From Anisakis pegreffii (lineage: Eukaryota; Nematoda; Chromadorea; Rhabditida; Anisakidae): 64,000 nucleotides of DNA. The position numbers and the translations under genes are program-made. Positions 27,301 to 38,160 of the stretch are shown here, piece by piece. The stretch is from contig JAPYMA010000892.1 of NCBI GenBank assembly GCA_035041965.1, positions 1 through 64,000 of the forward strand, written 5' to 3'. The notes beneath the pieces are model-generated. The model had not been told where the DNA came from and did no database searches. It worked only from the letters and a program-made list of their open reading frames with translations. Position 1 is the stretch's first letter. Each line of letters starts with the position of its first letter.

Positions 27301-29782
27301 CGTGTACTAAGTTGATGCAATCATGATGAAATGGAAAGGATATTTTCAGGTTTGTACTTTTATTGAAGCAGAGTGAATGAAATGTTTCAGGATCAATGGT
27401 CACTCATCTGTCAAAGAGTCTAGCAGCAGAAAGTATTGCCGGAGGGATTGCACACCGTAAACTACCTCAGATGCCGTCGTCTCCAAACAGACACCGGAAA
27501 AGTTTATTTCATTTCAGAAATTTTATTTCAAAATGACTCATTCACCCATCAATCCACAGAATTTTTTTACCCATATCGTTGTGTTCAAGCAGAATGTTAT
27601 TTCAGAATGTCAGTTCATTTTTCAGAACGGAACCAATTAATTTCTCGATTATCAGCAATTAGTAAGACAATACGATTGTTTATTCTATCCAGAGTCATCT
27701 ATCTTCTTTAATGATCATCTTCCGGTATTGATCGTACAGCAACAGTTGTCACTTTTTTGCAGTTTTTTGCTGTGAATCTTCTGAATCTCACGTGATTATC
27801 GTGATACTCTTGCGCTATTGCAGTGGTGGAACGGAGCATAAACAAACAAACTGTACAGAATTTGTAAGAAATTGAATTAGTCTTGCAAGCATTCGAACCT
27901 AATATCTTTACAAAATATGTGACAGTCATTCACTTCGAACGCTTTCTTGGGGACATACTGAATGTTGCAAACAAATAAAACATTGAATTGATTATATGCA
28001 TATTCATAATCCAAATGTTACTTTTTCCATTCATTGTGCAATCAAAATTGACTATTTGATGGAAATTTCAGAGGAAAGTGTTGCGCTAATGAAATTGATG
28101 TTGAATGCAATCAGTATTGGTTTAAGGTTGGCAGTGTGATGACGTGGATGGGATGGATCTGTGAACAATCCAAACGAATGCCACCATTCATTAATGTTTA
28201 GCTACAATCCAACTAGGCTGATCCATTTGAGAGTGAATGTTAAACATCTAAAATTGCCTATATGATTCTAATCACTGTTGTCGAACAGTTATTTTCGTAT
28301 GAAAATATTTGTGATTGTAAAGTAGTGCCACATCAATGACACGACTAAATATGCTCAGAGTTAACAGAATGACGACGCCAGAACGTTGGCGATGAACACA
28401 GCTAAAACATCTATTGCAAGCATGTCACAAGATCAGCTAAACGCTTTCATGAACGCAGATGAAATGATTGATAAAGTAATGCTGTGATAATTTAATAGTT
28501 TAGAAACTTATTAGATGTAGTAACAATTGTTACACCATATGGCATATGTCCTTTCGTATCGATGAAGCTAACTTCTATCTCTTTTGTTATCAATAAACCA
28601 CACTTTTGTTACATTCAGCAATGAAATTCAACACCTGTCATGAAATTCCGTTCAGCATTTCCACTGGTGTTGATAAGTAGATGATAAAAAATGCGATGAT
28701 CATTTGGAGCGATTGAGAAGGAACGAAACTCCACAGTAGTGATCGCATCTGATCGACAGTCGATCGGAAAAATCCGGCAAATTTCGATTGGAATTTCGAC
28801 ATTCGGATTGCGATCGACATGAAATTTCGCTTGGATGCCATCACTGGCCCATAGGTTTAGGTACAACTTGGATGGCTTTTATGCATATGAATTAGATGCA
28901 GTTGAAGCACTTTTCAGAGCTGATTTCATATACTGTGAAAAGAGATGTCACGTCACCACTGATGTGATCATCGATTTTGACTTCAGATTGCTTCCGGTCA
29001 GAGAAAATACAACATTTTTTCATCTTTAACTGAGCAGATATGAATACCAGGGAATGAACAAAACCTTTACGTTTTCTTCAAATAAGTCGCTGAGACTGGA
29101 AGCTTTAGGATTCATTTCTCTGAACTCCATTTCACTGATCTCAATTTATTAATGAATTATCATTGAATTCGTCAGCTAAACACACATTTCGAGCAAATTA
29201 TTGTTCAAATTATCAAATTCCAAGACTCACATGGCCTTGTTGAACAACCTAACAAAAAGTCTCCAAAAGATTTTGATCTAATGACACTAAGAAGTCGATT
29301 AGTCTCGAACGTAATTTTGAAATCAGTTCCGTTCAATCGGAATGAAAAGAATCATGCATGAAGAATCAAAAGAATTTAACAATTTTTGGTGTTGAACAGT
29401 ACGAAACTTGCTAGAAGTATTATGTGATGTTTGATCCATTGAATTCAACGATATGTTCGTAGTACCCGTGACACATTTGACATGATAATGAACTGACTGA
29501 TGATAGCTTATTTCTAAAATGCAACCTTTAAAATAGAAAAATAGAGTTGTGTTGTCATTCGTTGACTTTCATCCATAATAATGTCATAAGTAGAGTAAAC
29601 TACAGGTATGGATTATTTCCATATACAATAAATATAGGTAGGGTTGAGATTACATTACACATGCAAACTGAAATAACAGAATGTGGAATAACAACTGAAA
29701 GGTATGGACAATGAGCAAGCTGAGCTAACAAAATTGCGAACAAAACGATATCGCCGGGATGCTTTCAGGTAATCATTCGGAA
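19848..29782. other. About 10 kb without a supported gene
   Basis: Contains a TAA/AAT microsatellite (about 21341-21380, with degenerate flanks from 21240 to 21450), a GT run near 23081-23094, a short TGC run near 24685-24703 and a pyrimidine-rich stretch near 25010-25085. Open frames are short, occur on both strands and lack conserved motifs or good exon borders. It may be long upstream regulatory sequence, or hold exons too short or diverged for me to see. Confidence 0.4.
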
Positions 29783-32156
29783 ATGTTTCCAGTCGAATCG
29801 CTCCTTATTATCATCGTCTCGTTCGTTCTACTTGCAATTCAGCCCAATCAAGCACAATGGCTCTGTGGTGCAAATACTCCTCTCAATGTTCCATGCAGTA
29901 ACAGTGGTAGCTGTACACTATATACCAATGATTTGACGACGTGTTGTAACGGACAGTGTGTTTCTTACAAATGTCCTCAAGGTGGCATTGTGGTGAGCGT
30001 TAACAAATGCGCATTCAGCTCTCAATGCGTACCTAATAAATACGCTAAACCGGCCAAATGCATCAAAAAATCTCCTCAGCACCACTCTCTGTGCTGTACA
30101 ATTGTAAGTTGCTATCGTCATCTCGCTTTGATCCTTTGATGGACCAACATGATTAACTAGGCGATTCCATCAAAAAAAAACTGTGGTTGGCAGATTCGTT
30201 ATGTGCGAATTTCAGAATCCGTATGAAAAATTATTACCGAACCAAAATATTTAGTAACCCAAAGTGATAGTTGATTCGCTTTCAATGTAATCTAATAGCC
30301 ACCTGATAACTGAGAATTAGTTGCAAGAGGATGCTCGAACAATTGCATTGCTGCGATTTCGGTCGTAACTTCATCATTTCATTTGATCATATTTTGTACC
30401 GCTAAGTCCATGATCAGAACTAGTGTTCGTCGGGAAGCAGTTTTTCGCACGGGGGTGGGGTCCCCGCGGGGAGAAAATTGGACGAGAGGGTCCCCGTGAA
30501 AAAGTCGGGGAGCAAATTGCGCGGGGCGAGGAGCGCTCCCGCATTCCCTGCCGGGGTCCTTGACGGGGAGTCCGTTCCACGACGACCACTAGTCAGAACT
30601 GCTTCCCTGTGTGTGTGGCAATTAAATATGGATCGCACGGGATCAAAACATTTAGTAACATAAATTAAGAGATGGATTTGTTTTCAGCCGACAACACCTT
30701 CCAATAAGTGCCCTAATAATCGGACACTAGTTGGAAGAGGATGCTCGCAAACTGCTGACTGCACTCGACAACTACAACGCAATGATGTTGAGTGTCTTAA
30801 CGGAAATTGTTGCGCTAAGGTGAGACTTTAATGAATCGAATTCTCCGCTCGTTTGCATCTTGTACCGCCAAGTCCATGCTCAAATTTGCTTCCTCACGTT
30901 TAGAAATTGAATATGGATCGTATATGGACACAAAATATTCAATTCCTGAAATTAAGAGATGGTTAGCTTTCAGCCGCCAGCGCCTTTGAATAAGTGTCCT
31001 AACAACTGGGAATTAGTCGGAAGAGGATGTTCAAAAACCACTGAATGCACTCAGCAACTGCATCGCAATGATGTTGAGTGTCGTAACGGAAGTTGTTGCG
31101 CTAAGGTGAGACTTTAATGAATCGACTTCTTTGCTCGTTAGCATCCTGTGCGAATAGTTCCATACACTGAGTTGAGGGCTGGTGAGGCTGTGAGGTGATT
31201 TCTTGGTGATTTCGCTCAGATCATGTCATTCGCAACACCTTTCTTCATATTTCAGTCAAGTGAATTAGGCGAATTCGAGTTGCGCTATTCTTTCGTTTCA
31301 ATCTTCAAGCATAAGGCAGTTTCATTCGATGAAGAAATTCCATAAAGTTTTGTAACAGATTCATAGTTAGCTGAAACGTTGTTGAAATTGCGTGCAGGTA
31401 TGAGTCTCAGTGGGATATTGCACACTCAAGTGATCATATAAGTATAATAATTACACTGGTATAACGAAAATATATACCGCTTGTGTTAGAATAGTAATGT
31501 GCAATTTAGTCAGCCTATATATATAAATATCAGTAATTTATCGCTGAGCAATTTCTTATCCACGAGTGGCAACTGAATATGGATCGTACGAAATCAAGAT
31601 ATGCAGTTCTTTAAATTAAGAGATGGGTTTGTTTTCAGCCGACAGCACCTTCCAATAACTGCCCTAATGATTGGGCACTAGTTGGAAGAGGATGCTCGCA
31701 AACCGCTGAATGCACTAAACAGTTGAATCGCAGTGATGTTGAATGTCGTAACGGAAGTTGCTGTGCTCACGATCAGGTAAGTCTTTACTGAGTCGAACTC
31801 TTTGTTTGCACCGTTATTACGATATCATTTAAAATAATGTTTTAGCCTGTATGCCCGTATAATTGGTTACACGTTGGAGGAACATGCACACAAACCTCTC
31901 AGTGCTCAACAAATTGGAATGGCAGAAGAACTGGGTGTTATAACGGAAAATGTTGTGTTGAGGTGAATTTTGAACAAATCGAATTTTTTGTTTGCTTATT
32001 TCCGAGCGAAAAAGAACAAATATTTTCGAAATTCAGGGGTGTAGCAAATTGGTAGCAATGAACTGTCAGAGGGACAATCAATGTAAACCTCATGCTGGGG
32101 CATTTGCTTCGAGTGTGAAATGTTTGAAAAATAACTGCTGGATTCCGATGTGTTAG
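29783..32156 (+). CDS. Secreted cysteine-rich multi-module protein, 6 exons
   Basis: Exons 29783-30103, 30688-30819, 30974-31105, 31639-31776, 31846-31962 and 32037-32156 join in phase 0 and encode 319 residues. The start is the ATG at 29783; CTTTCAG 17 bases upstream may be a trans-splice acceptor. Residues 1-24 form a signal peptide (hydrophobic LLIIIVSFVLLAI, probable cut after NQA). Exon 1 encodes an N-terminal Cys-rich part. Exons 2-4 each encode one closely similar module: CPN-x-W-x(4)-GRGC-x(4-5)-C-x(10)-ECxNGxCC. Exons 5 and 6 encode more diverged modules. There is no transmembrane segment, so the product should be secreted and disulphide-rich. The spacing recalls EB or lustrin-like nematode modules, but I cannot assign the family. 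Intron 1 holds a decayed extra module exon and a MITE. Confidence 0.88.
30238..30366 (+). pseudogene. Decayed module exon in intron 1 of the cysteine-rich gene
   Basis: GAGAATTAGTTGCAAGAGGA followed by TGCTC aligns with the module coding sequence GGxxxTAGTTGGAAGAGGATGCTC of the live exons. The Trp codon of CPNNW is TGA here, the downstream part is shortened, and the acceptor region is degraded. The flanks also match: upstream CCAAAATATTTAGTAAC resembles sequence before exon 2, and downstream TTGTACCGCTAAGTCCATG resembles the intron after exon 2. So a whole exon-plus-intron unit was duplicated and later died. Confidence 0.8.
30421..30592. mobile_element. GC-rich MITE-like element, copy 2 (intron of cysteine-rich gene)
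   Basis: Starts TAGTGTTCGTCGGGAAGC; its end reads inward as CTAGTGGTCGTCG, giving short terminal inverted repeats. It is flanked by exact 7-bp duplications TCAGAAC (30414-30420 and 30593-30599). The paralogous intron after exon 2 carries an uninterrupted site (CCATGCTCAAATTTGCTTCC near 30875-30893), which supports a real insertion. It is GC-rich and has no coding capacity. Confidence 0.85.
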
Positions 32157-32910
32157 ATGAGGTTAGTACTGTTTTATATTCAATTAATCGTATAACTGTA
32201 ATGATTACAATTGTATAGTGCTATAAGGATTAATAGTCAGTTGAAATGTTGCTGAACTTGCGTGCGAGTTATATGAGGTGGACACTGCTATTTTATATTT
32301 AATCAGTCTGCGAAACAATTCAACGAAACATCTTCGGAATTTAGTCGTTTTGTCGCATCATTGCCCAGAAGTGCAATTTCGCGATCAAATGGCTGTAATT
32401 ATGAGAATTCCTTCTCAGTTTGCAGATCTACTCAATGAGATCAAAAGTTCGTTTCAAAAACAGTTTTTAGAGGAGTAACGGAAGGCTATCAATCATAATT
32501 GATTATAGTGAAAGCTCGAAATATTTCCCAATAGGTCACTACAACGCGCCAACAACTTGAGCACCATAAATTGTCACTATTAATCAACATATTTCTTTAT
32601 TCATTTAATAGTCTGAAATTTTGAAAAGTGAACGGTGTCGTGGCTGTTTCATATATTTGAATAATTGGAATCACACGAAATATTATACATTTGCAAAAAA
32701 AACTAAATGAACATATCGATAGTTTCAGATAAAGACGTTACAAATGGATGAATCGAATGAAAAGTTCGAGAATACGAAGAAAATAAGCAATTATTATTAT
32801 TGCTTAATGTACGACTGTTCAATGGTCATACGATTTTTTTCTATTATTTGAATAAATTGTTGATCATGTTTGGCTATGTTTGGTGATGCGTCTGGTGCAG
32901 TCAAATTGTT
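32157..32910. other. Spacer between cysteine-rich gene and LTR element
   Basis: Sequence near 32170-32290 (TTGAAATGTTGCTGAACTTG, GTGCGAGT) resembles part of intron 3 near 31370-31400 of the preceding gene, so the tail of the locus seems to share the duplicated units. No further exon with the module pattern is visible. Confidence 0.4.
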
Positions 32911-32915
32911 CCGTC

Positions 32916-33625
32916 TGTCGAGAAGAATAAAATTAGGAAAGATTTGTTCTCGACGACAAATCTTATGTTGTTGAGTGGCGTTGTGTTGTGCGGTAACGAG
33001 GGAACGAGTAGTAGGATTTTATTTGACAATATGATGATGATGTAAGGTTATATTATACAATAGTGAGAAACTGATTGATGGGGATAGGTTACGCAAAAAG
33101 GGAAGGTGACGGCTCCTTGTTAAAGGTGATGACAAGATAACGGATAGAGTATCCGTTTATCTTATGTCGTTGGGTCAGTCGTTGATTATCGTAACGCAGT
33201 TGTCGTTGTATTGTTTGTCGAGTGATCGCAATGATCCATGTGATTGTATTTATACCCTTCTTGATTCGGAACTGCGTGCTGTTCCGACAAATTCCATTTA
33301 GAAGATCCAGGTTACAATCACCGGCTGTGGTGCGTAGATTTGTTTTCCGACAAATTCCATTTAGAAGATCCAGGTTACAATAACCGGCTGTGGTGCGTAG
33401 ATTTGTTCCTTGAAGACAACGGGCTGATCTCAATACGTGTATTGCTCCAATTGTCCTGCTGTTCAAACGGTTTTTGGGACCGTTATTTGATTGATCACTG
33501 TTTACGTATTTATTACTAGTTTGGAGATTTGCTTAAAATGACATTTGAATGTCATTAATCATTTCACTAATTTAACTCTATTATTTATAAATTTATGGAG
33601 GATCTGACTCGCGGACTTCGCGACA
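32916..33625. repeat. LTR (left copy)
   Basis: Starts TGTCGAGAAGAATAAAA and ends GGACTTCGCGACA. From about 33127 to the end it is nearly identical to the right LTR, with about six differences in 499 bases. The first 200 bases are far more diverged. Confidence 0.92.
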
Positions 33626-33807
33626 CTCCCGAGCGGAAAAAGTCTCACATTTATCATAGTGGACTTATCAAAGGTGAAAAATATTGATGCTGGCTTTTGG
33701 AGTAGGATCCCAGGTTTCGCATCTGATTGTCTCGGGGGTTGTACCGCCGGAGTTGCATTTGTTGATTTGACGACGGTTTGTATCGGCGAGTTGGGTAGTA
33801 GTTTTTC

Positions 33808-34470
33808 GATTGCCACCGCTTGTATGCTGATAGCTCGATTGTCGTACATCTCGATTGCCACCGCTTGTATGCTGATAGCTCGATTGTCGTGCATCTCGAT
33901 TGCCACCGCTTGTATGCTGATAGCTCGATTGTCGTGCATCTCGATTGCCACCGCTTGTATGCTGATAGCTCGATTGTCGTGCATCTCGATTGCCACCGCT
34001 TGTATGCTGATAGCTCGATTGTCGTGCATCTCGATTGCCACCGCTTGTATGCTGATAGCTCGATTGTCGTGCATCTCGATTGCCACCGCTTGTATGCTGA
34101 TAGCTCGATTGTCGTGCATCTCGATTGCCACCGCTTGTATGCTGATAGCTCGATTGTCGTGCATCTCGATTGCCACCGCTTGTATGCTGATAGCTCGATT
34201 GTCGTGCATCTCGATTGCCACCGCTTGTATGCTGATAGCTCGATTGTCGTGCATCTCGATTGCCACCGCTTGTATGCTGATAGCTCGATTGTCGTGCATC
34301 TCGATTGCCACCGCTTGTATGCTGATAGCTCGATTGTCGTGCATCTCGATTGCCACCGCTTGTATGCTGATAGCTCGATTGTCGTGCATTTCGATTGCCA
34401 CCGCTTGTATGCTGATAGCTCGATTGTCGTGCATCTCGATTGCCACCGCTTGTATGCTGATAGCTCGATT
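33808..34470. repeat. 45-bp minisatellite, about 15 copies, inside the LTR element
   Basis: The unit starts TCGATTGCCACCGCTTGTAT and ends TTGTCGTGCATC. Copies are almost identical; variants sit near the ends (GTCGTACATC in the first, GTCGTGCATT in a late copy). Since 45 is a multiple of three and the unit has no stop in five of six frames, long open frames appear on both strands. On the minus strand these read as 15-residue repeats such as NRAISIQAVAIEMHD or QSSYQHTSGGNRDAR. None looks like a known Gag. Confidence 0.93.
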
Positions 34471-34751
34471 GTTGTTTCCTTCGCAGCTTTGTTGTAGCAG
34501 AAGGCCTGGTCGTCGTTGTTGTTGCTGCTGAGTCTTCGTGAACGCGGAGCTGGATTCCACGTCCTTGTCTCGACCAATTGATTGTTGTCGTTCGACCGGA
34601 TGTGACCATTTCATATTTTCGCGCACTATCACTTGTCCAATCGATACCACTGGTGCTGTCGAGCATTCCCGTCAGCGTAGCAGTTGATTAATAATTGGAA
34701 TAATAATGGCAGACATGGTGAGTTTCTTACCTCACCGGCTGGGCCCCCAAA

Positions 34752-35463
34752 TGTCGAGAAGAGTAATAAATAAGAACGATTGATGATAAGATTTGTTCTC
34801 GACAACAAATCTTAAGTTGTTGAGAGGCGTTGTAGTGCGGTAACAAGAGCACGAACAATAAGATAATTTTATTGGATAAGGGCAAATAGATACAATATGA
34901 GGTGTAAAGTTGATTTACGGCGACAGATTATGTCAAAGGGGAAAGTGGCGACTCCTTGTTGAAGGTGATGACAAGATAACGGATAGAGTATCCGTTTATC
35001 TTATGTCGTTGGGTCAGTCGTTGATTATCGTAACGCAGTTGTCGTTGTATTGTTTGTCGAGTGATCGCAATGATCCATGTGATTGTATTTATACCCTTCT
35101 TGATTCGGAACTGCGTGCTGTTCCGACAAATTCCATTTAGAAGATCCAGGTTACGATAACCGGCTGTGGTGCGTAGATTTGTTTTCCGACAAATTCCATT
35201 TAGAAGATCCAGGTTACAATAACCGGCTGTGGTGCGTAGATTTGTTCCTTGAAGACAACGAGCTGATCTCAAAACGTGTATTGCTCCAATTGTCCTGCTG
35301 TTCAAACGGTTTTTGGACCGTTATTTGATTGATCACTGTTTACGTATTTATTACTAGTTTGGAGATTTGCTTAAAATGACATTTGAATGTCATTAATCAT
35401 TTCACTAATTTAACTCTATTATTTATAAATTTATGGAGGATCTGACTCGCGGACTTCGCGACA
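34752..35463. repeat. LTR (right copy)
   Basis: Starts TGTCGAGAAGAGTAATAAA and ends GGACTTCGCGACA. It is the 5' LTR if the element is read on the minus strand, because the primer-binding-like sequence adjoins it. Confidence 0.92.
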
Positions 35464-35468
35464 CCGTC

Positions 35469-36719
35469 CCAGTGCTGGGGAATAGAACGGTTTTAGAATT
35501 TGAGATGCTGGAATGGAACACAAAGTTATAAAAGCATGGAAGATCGGATTCTTTGGAAATTTTAGCACAATCGTATAAGAAGTTCGAAAAAGGAGAATGC
35601 AGGATGGAGCCGAATGAATAATTGAGAATAATTAAGAGAGAAGAACAGAACAAATTAAAATAATCCATCAAAATTGTGAACAAAGACATTTTCAGTTATA
35701 CAGCGAATGTGTATTTGCTTATGCAAATCAAACCTGAAGATCAGTGAACACATGCCAAATGTTAACCAATCAACATCCGTGACATCGATCCTTTCCTCAT
35801 TTCAGTTACACTTGAATGGATACGGATGAAACTTTCACGCGCATATGAAATAAATTGGAAATTTCTTCTAATTACGCATCTTTTGCTATAAAGACACGCT
35901 TAATGAGTGAACGCTATAACGTGAGATTGCAATTTTATAAAATGCTATGTGGATATGAAGGTGTATGGCATAACTTCACCATCTGATTTGTTTGAAATTG
36001 TCTGCACTTTCTGTTGTTAAAGCAACTTTCGCATTTTACTTTCCGAAAGGAAAAATTCGAGAGAATTCTCATAACTAATTTCAGAGATGATTCAGCAATT
36101 ACTTGTCCGAGTGTATTCCAGAGAGAGCTTCTAACATTTAATTGTCCATCGTATCTGTTGTTCAGATTGTATCTGAGTTTCACATTTCATACTGTAATCA
36201 GCAAAATGAGAGCAAATTATTCAGCCATTAGTCACATGCCATGAGCAATTTTGGAACAGTAAAAAATTTTATTGGTTCAAAACGGGTGTGGTCGACTTTG
36301 AAAAATGTCACCGCGAACATTTTCGAAGAAAATTAACATTTGGTGATTTTGTCGTTTGATGATAATTAACCAAAACTGAAATGTTATCATTGAAATTAAT
36401 TTCGCAGTTTTTCATGAGTTCTTACTTAATTGACAGTCAAATATAATGGCCGATTTCAGACAACATTCTCAGCAAGCGATGCTTTTAGAAAAGACGCTTA
36501 TTTTTCGATTATCTTTTCTGTTTGACATGCTAAAAGACATTTGCAGAAAACGTTGGTAGATCAGTTGCATGAGACGTGAAGATCAGGTATTCCGAGTTTC
36601 AGCTGGAGATCCTCTTCAGTCACGAATAAAAAAGACTGCACGTCAATAAATCATTAAGTTTCACCATGCGAAATCCTAAAACAAACGGAATATTTTGATG
36701 ATATAATCTTCGTCTAAAT
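35469..36719. other. Intergenic, no gene seen
   Basis: AT-rich DNA between the LTR element and family B repeats. Short open frames on both strands carry no recognisable motif. Confidence 0.4.
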
Positions 36720-37396
36720 CAGTGTTCTCATAGAGGATGAAATTACCCATTTTGGGTAATTTGAAGGTGTCAAGTGGGAGTGGAGGGGGTCGGGAAATTA
36801 CTATTTTGAGCAGTTGTTATGTTATGATAGAACGCCATTGTGATGGTGTTTTTTAATTCGAGTATTTAAATGCGGTTAGTTGACGGCAACACTCTTTACT
36901 CTCCTATTTTCTGAGTATCATTAACTCGTCCGGGCTTAACGGGGTTTTCATTCGTTTTAACATGGTTTTCATTCTTTTCCTTGCTGCTACAATCGCTCTC
37001 ATAGCTTTTACCACCAAAAGTGTTCTCTTTTGCTAATTTCTCATTCATTTCACTCAACAGTTGAAGTTAAATTCTCATTCTATCCAACGCACTACATAAT
37101 CATTTGACTGTTGAACGTTGTTGAACAATAATATTCGATTGCTGTGTTGCTGATTTCGTCTGTCAACACTAGTCAACGTATTGTCAGTAAGAATGAGAAA
37201 TTGATTCGAACTGTGAAGTGAACTGAGACGAAGTGAATGAGAAAAACTCATCAAGAGAACGATATTCGCATGAAATAGCTATGAGAGTGAATAGAACACG
37301 CCTGAAAAGAATGAGAATTCATCTAAATCAGTTTGAGCGTTTCATAGTGAATAGCTTTGCATGCAATCATAATCGACTGTAATAATGAGTCTAGGA
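36720..37396. repeat. Dispersed repeat family B, copy 1
   Basis: Begins CAGTGTTCTCATAGAGG, then a GGGTAATTT motif, then ACGCCATTGTGATGGTGTTTT and CTTAACGGGGTTTTCATTCG. The same order is found at 43.9 kb, and its first part again at 37397. The CAGTG start and TTCTCA run resemble hAT-type transposon ends. Confidence 0.75.
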
Positions 37397-38160
37397 CAGT
37401 GGCCTTCATAGGGAGTAAAATTACCTGTTTTGGGTAATTCGCGGCTGTCGGGGCTATGGAGGGAGTTGGGAAATCAGTATTCCATACAGTTGTTAGTTAT
37501 GATACGACTCCATTGTGATGGTGTAATTTTCACTCGGATATTTAAACGCGGCTCGCTCATGTAAACGCTCTTCTTTATCCTACTTTCTGAGTATCTCTTG
37601 CTGGCTTCGGTCTGAAAGGAAGTCAGTCTCAGTTAATCACATTTATTTCATAGATTCTTTAACGTATTGGTTGACATCCTTTCTCATAAACAGTAAGAAT
37701 TGATTGAAATGTTTAGCACGACAGAAAAGATCATTCGTTTGGTGTGGGACGATCGAGTGTATCTGAATTCATCCGTCATTATTATTTGGTTGCACTGAAA
37801 AGTTTTGATAAGTTCTTTAATTACTGCATATAAAGGAATTTCGGTTCGTAAATGAATTTTTGTGAATGAACCAACTGCCCAACCGTGTCATAGGCATCTG
37901 TTTTATGACAAATATGTACCAAGTGGTCATTTTGCTTTTGGATTCTACAGCGAAAATTATTTTCCGTACTTGTGAATGAGATGACTGGTTTTCGTTTTTG
38001 ATTACAGAGGTCCATATTGTTTGTGCAGTGGACAAACAAAGTTCTGAAAATACTTCTCTTATTACAGAAAACAAATTTCTTTCACACCGCTGATAAACTT
38101 CCTGAGCGGTTTCCGTTTGTTCCTGACGTTATACATAGAAATAGTAAGTTCTTGTATCAG
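37397..38160. repeat. Dispersed repeat family B, copy 2
   Basis: Directly follows copy 1 and restarts with CAGTGGCCTTCATAGGGAG, GGGTAATTC and CTCCATTGTGATGGTGTAAT. It lacks the CTTAACGGGG middle. Its far part (GAGCGGTTTCCGTTTGTTCC near 38104) resembles 44758-44780. Confidence 0.65.

Larger units (their letters stand above)
32911..35468 (-). mobile_element. Short non-autonomous LTR retrotransposon
   Basis: Two direct repeats at 32916-33625 (710 bp) and 34752-35463 (712 bp) begin TGTCGAG and end CGCGACA, the TG..CA pattern of LTRs. They are flanked by the exact 5-bp duplication CCGTC (32911-32915 and 35464-35468). Read on the minus strand, a primer-binding-like TGGGGGCCCAGCCGGTGAG starts two bases inside the LTR at 34752, so I orient it minus. 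The interior is only 1126 bp and has no protease, reverse transcriptase or integrase, so it must depend on another element. Much of it is a 45-bp tandem repeat. Each LTR also has a tandem duplication of about 59 bp (TTCCATTTAGAAGATCCAGG landmark). Confidence 0.93.

Noticed and set aside
33559..34666. Long open frames of 225-363 codons on both strands in the LTR element
   Set aside because: They are produced by a stop-free 45-bp unit repeated about 15 times. No Gag or other motif decides which, if any, is real.
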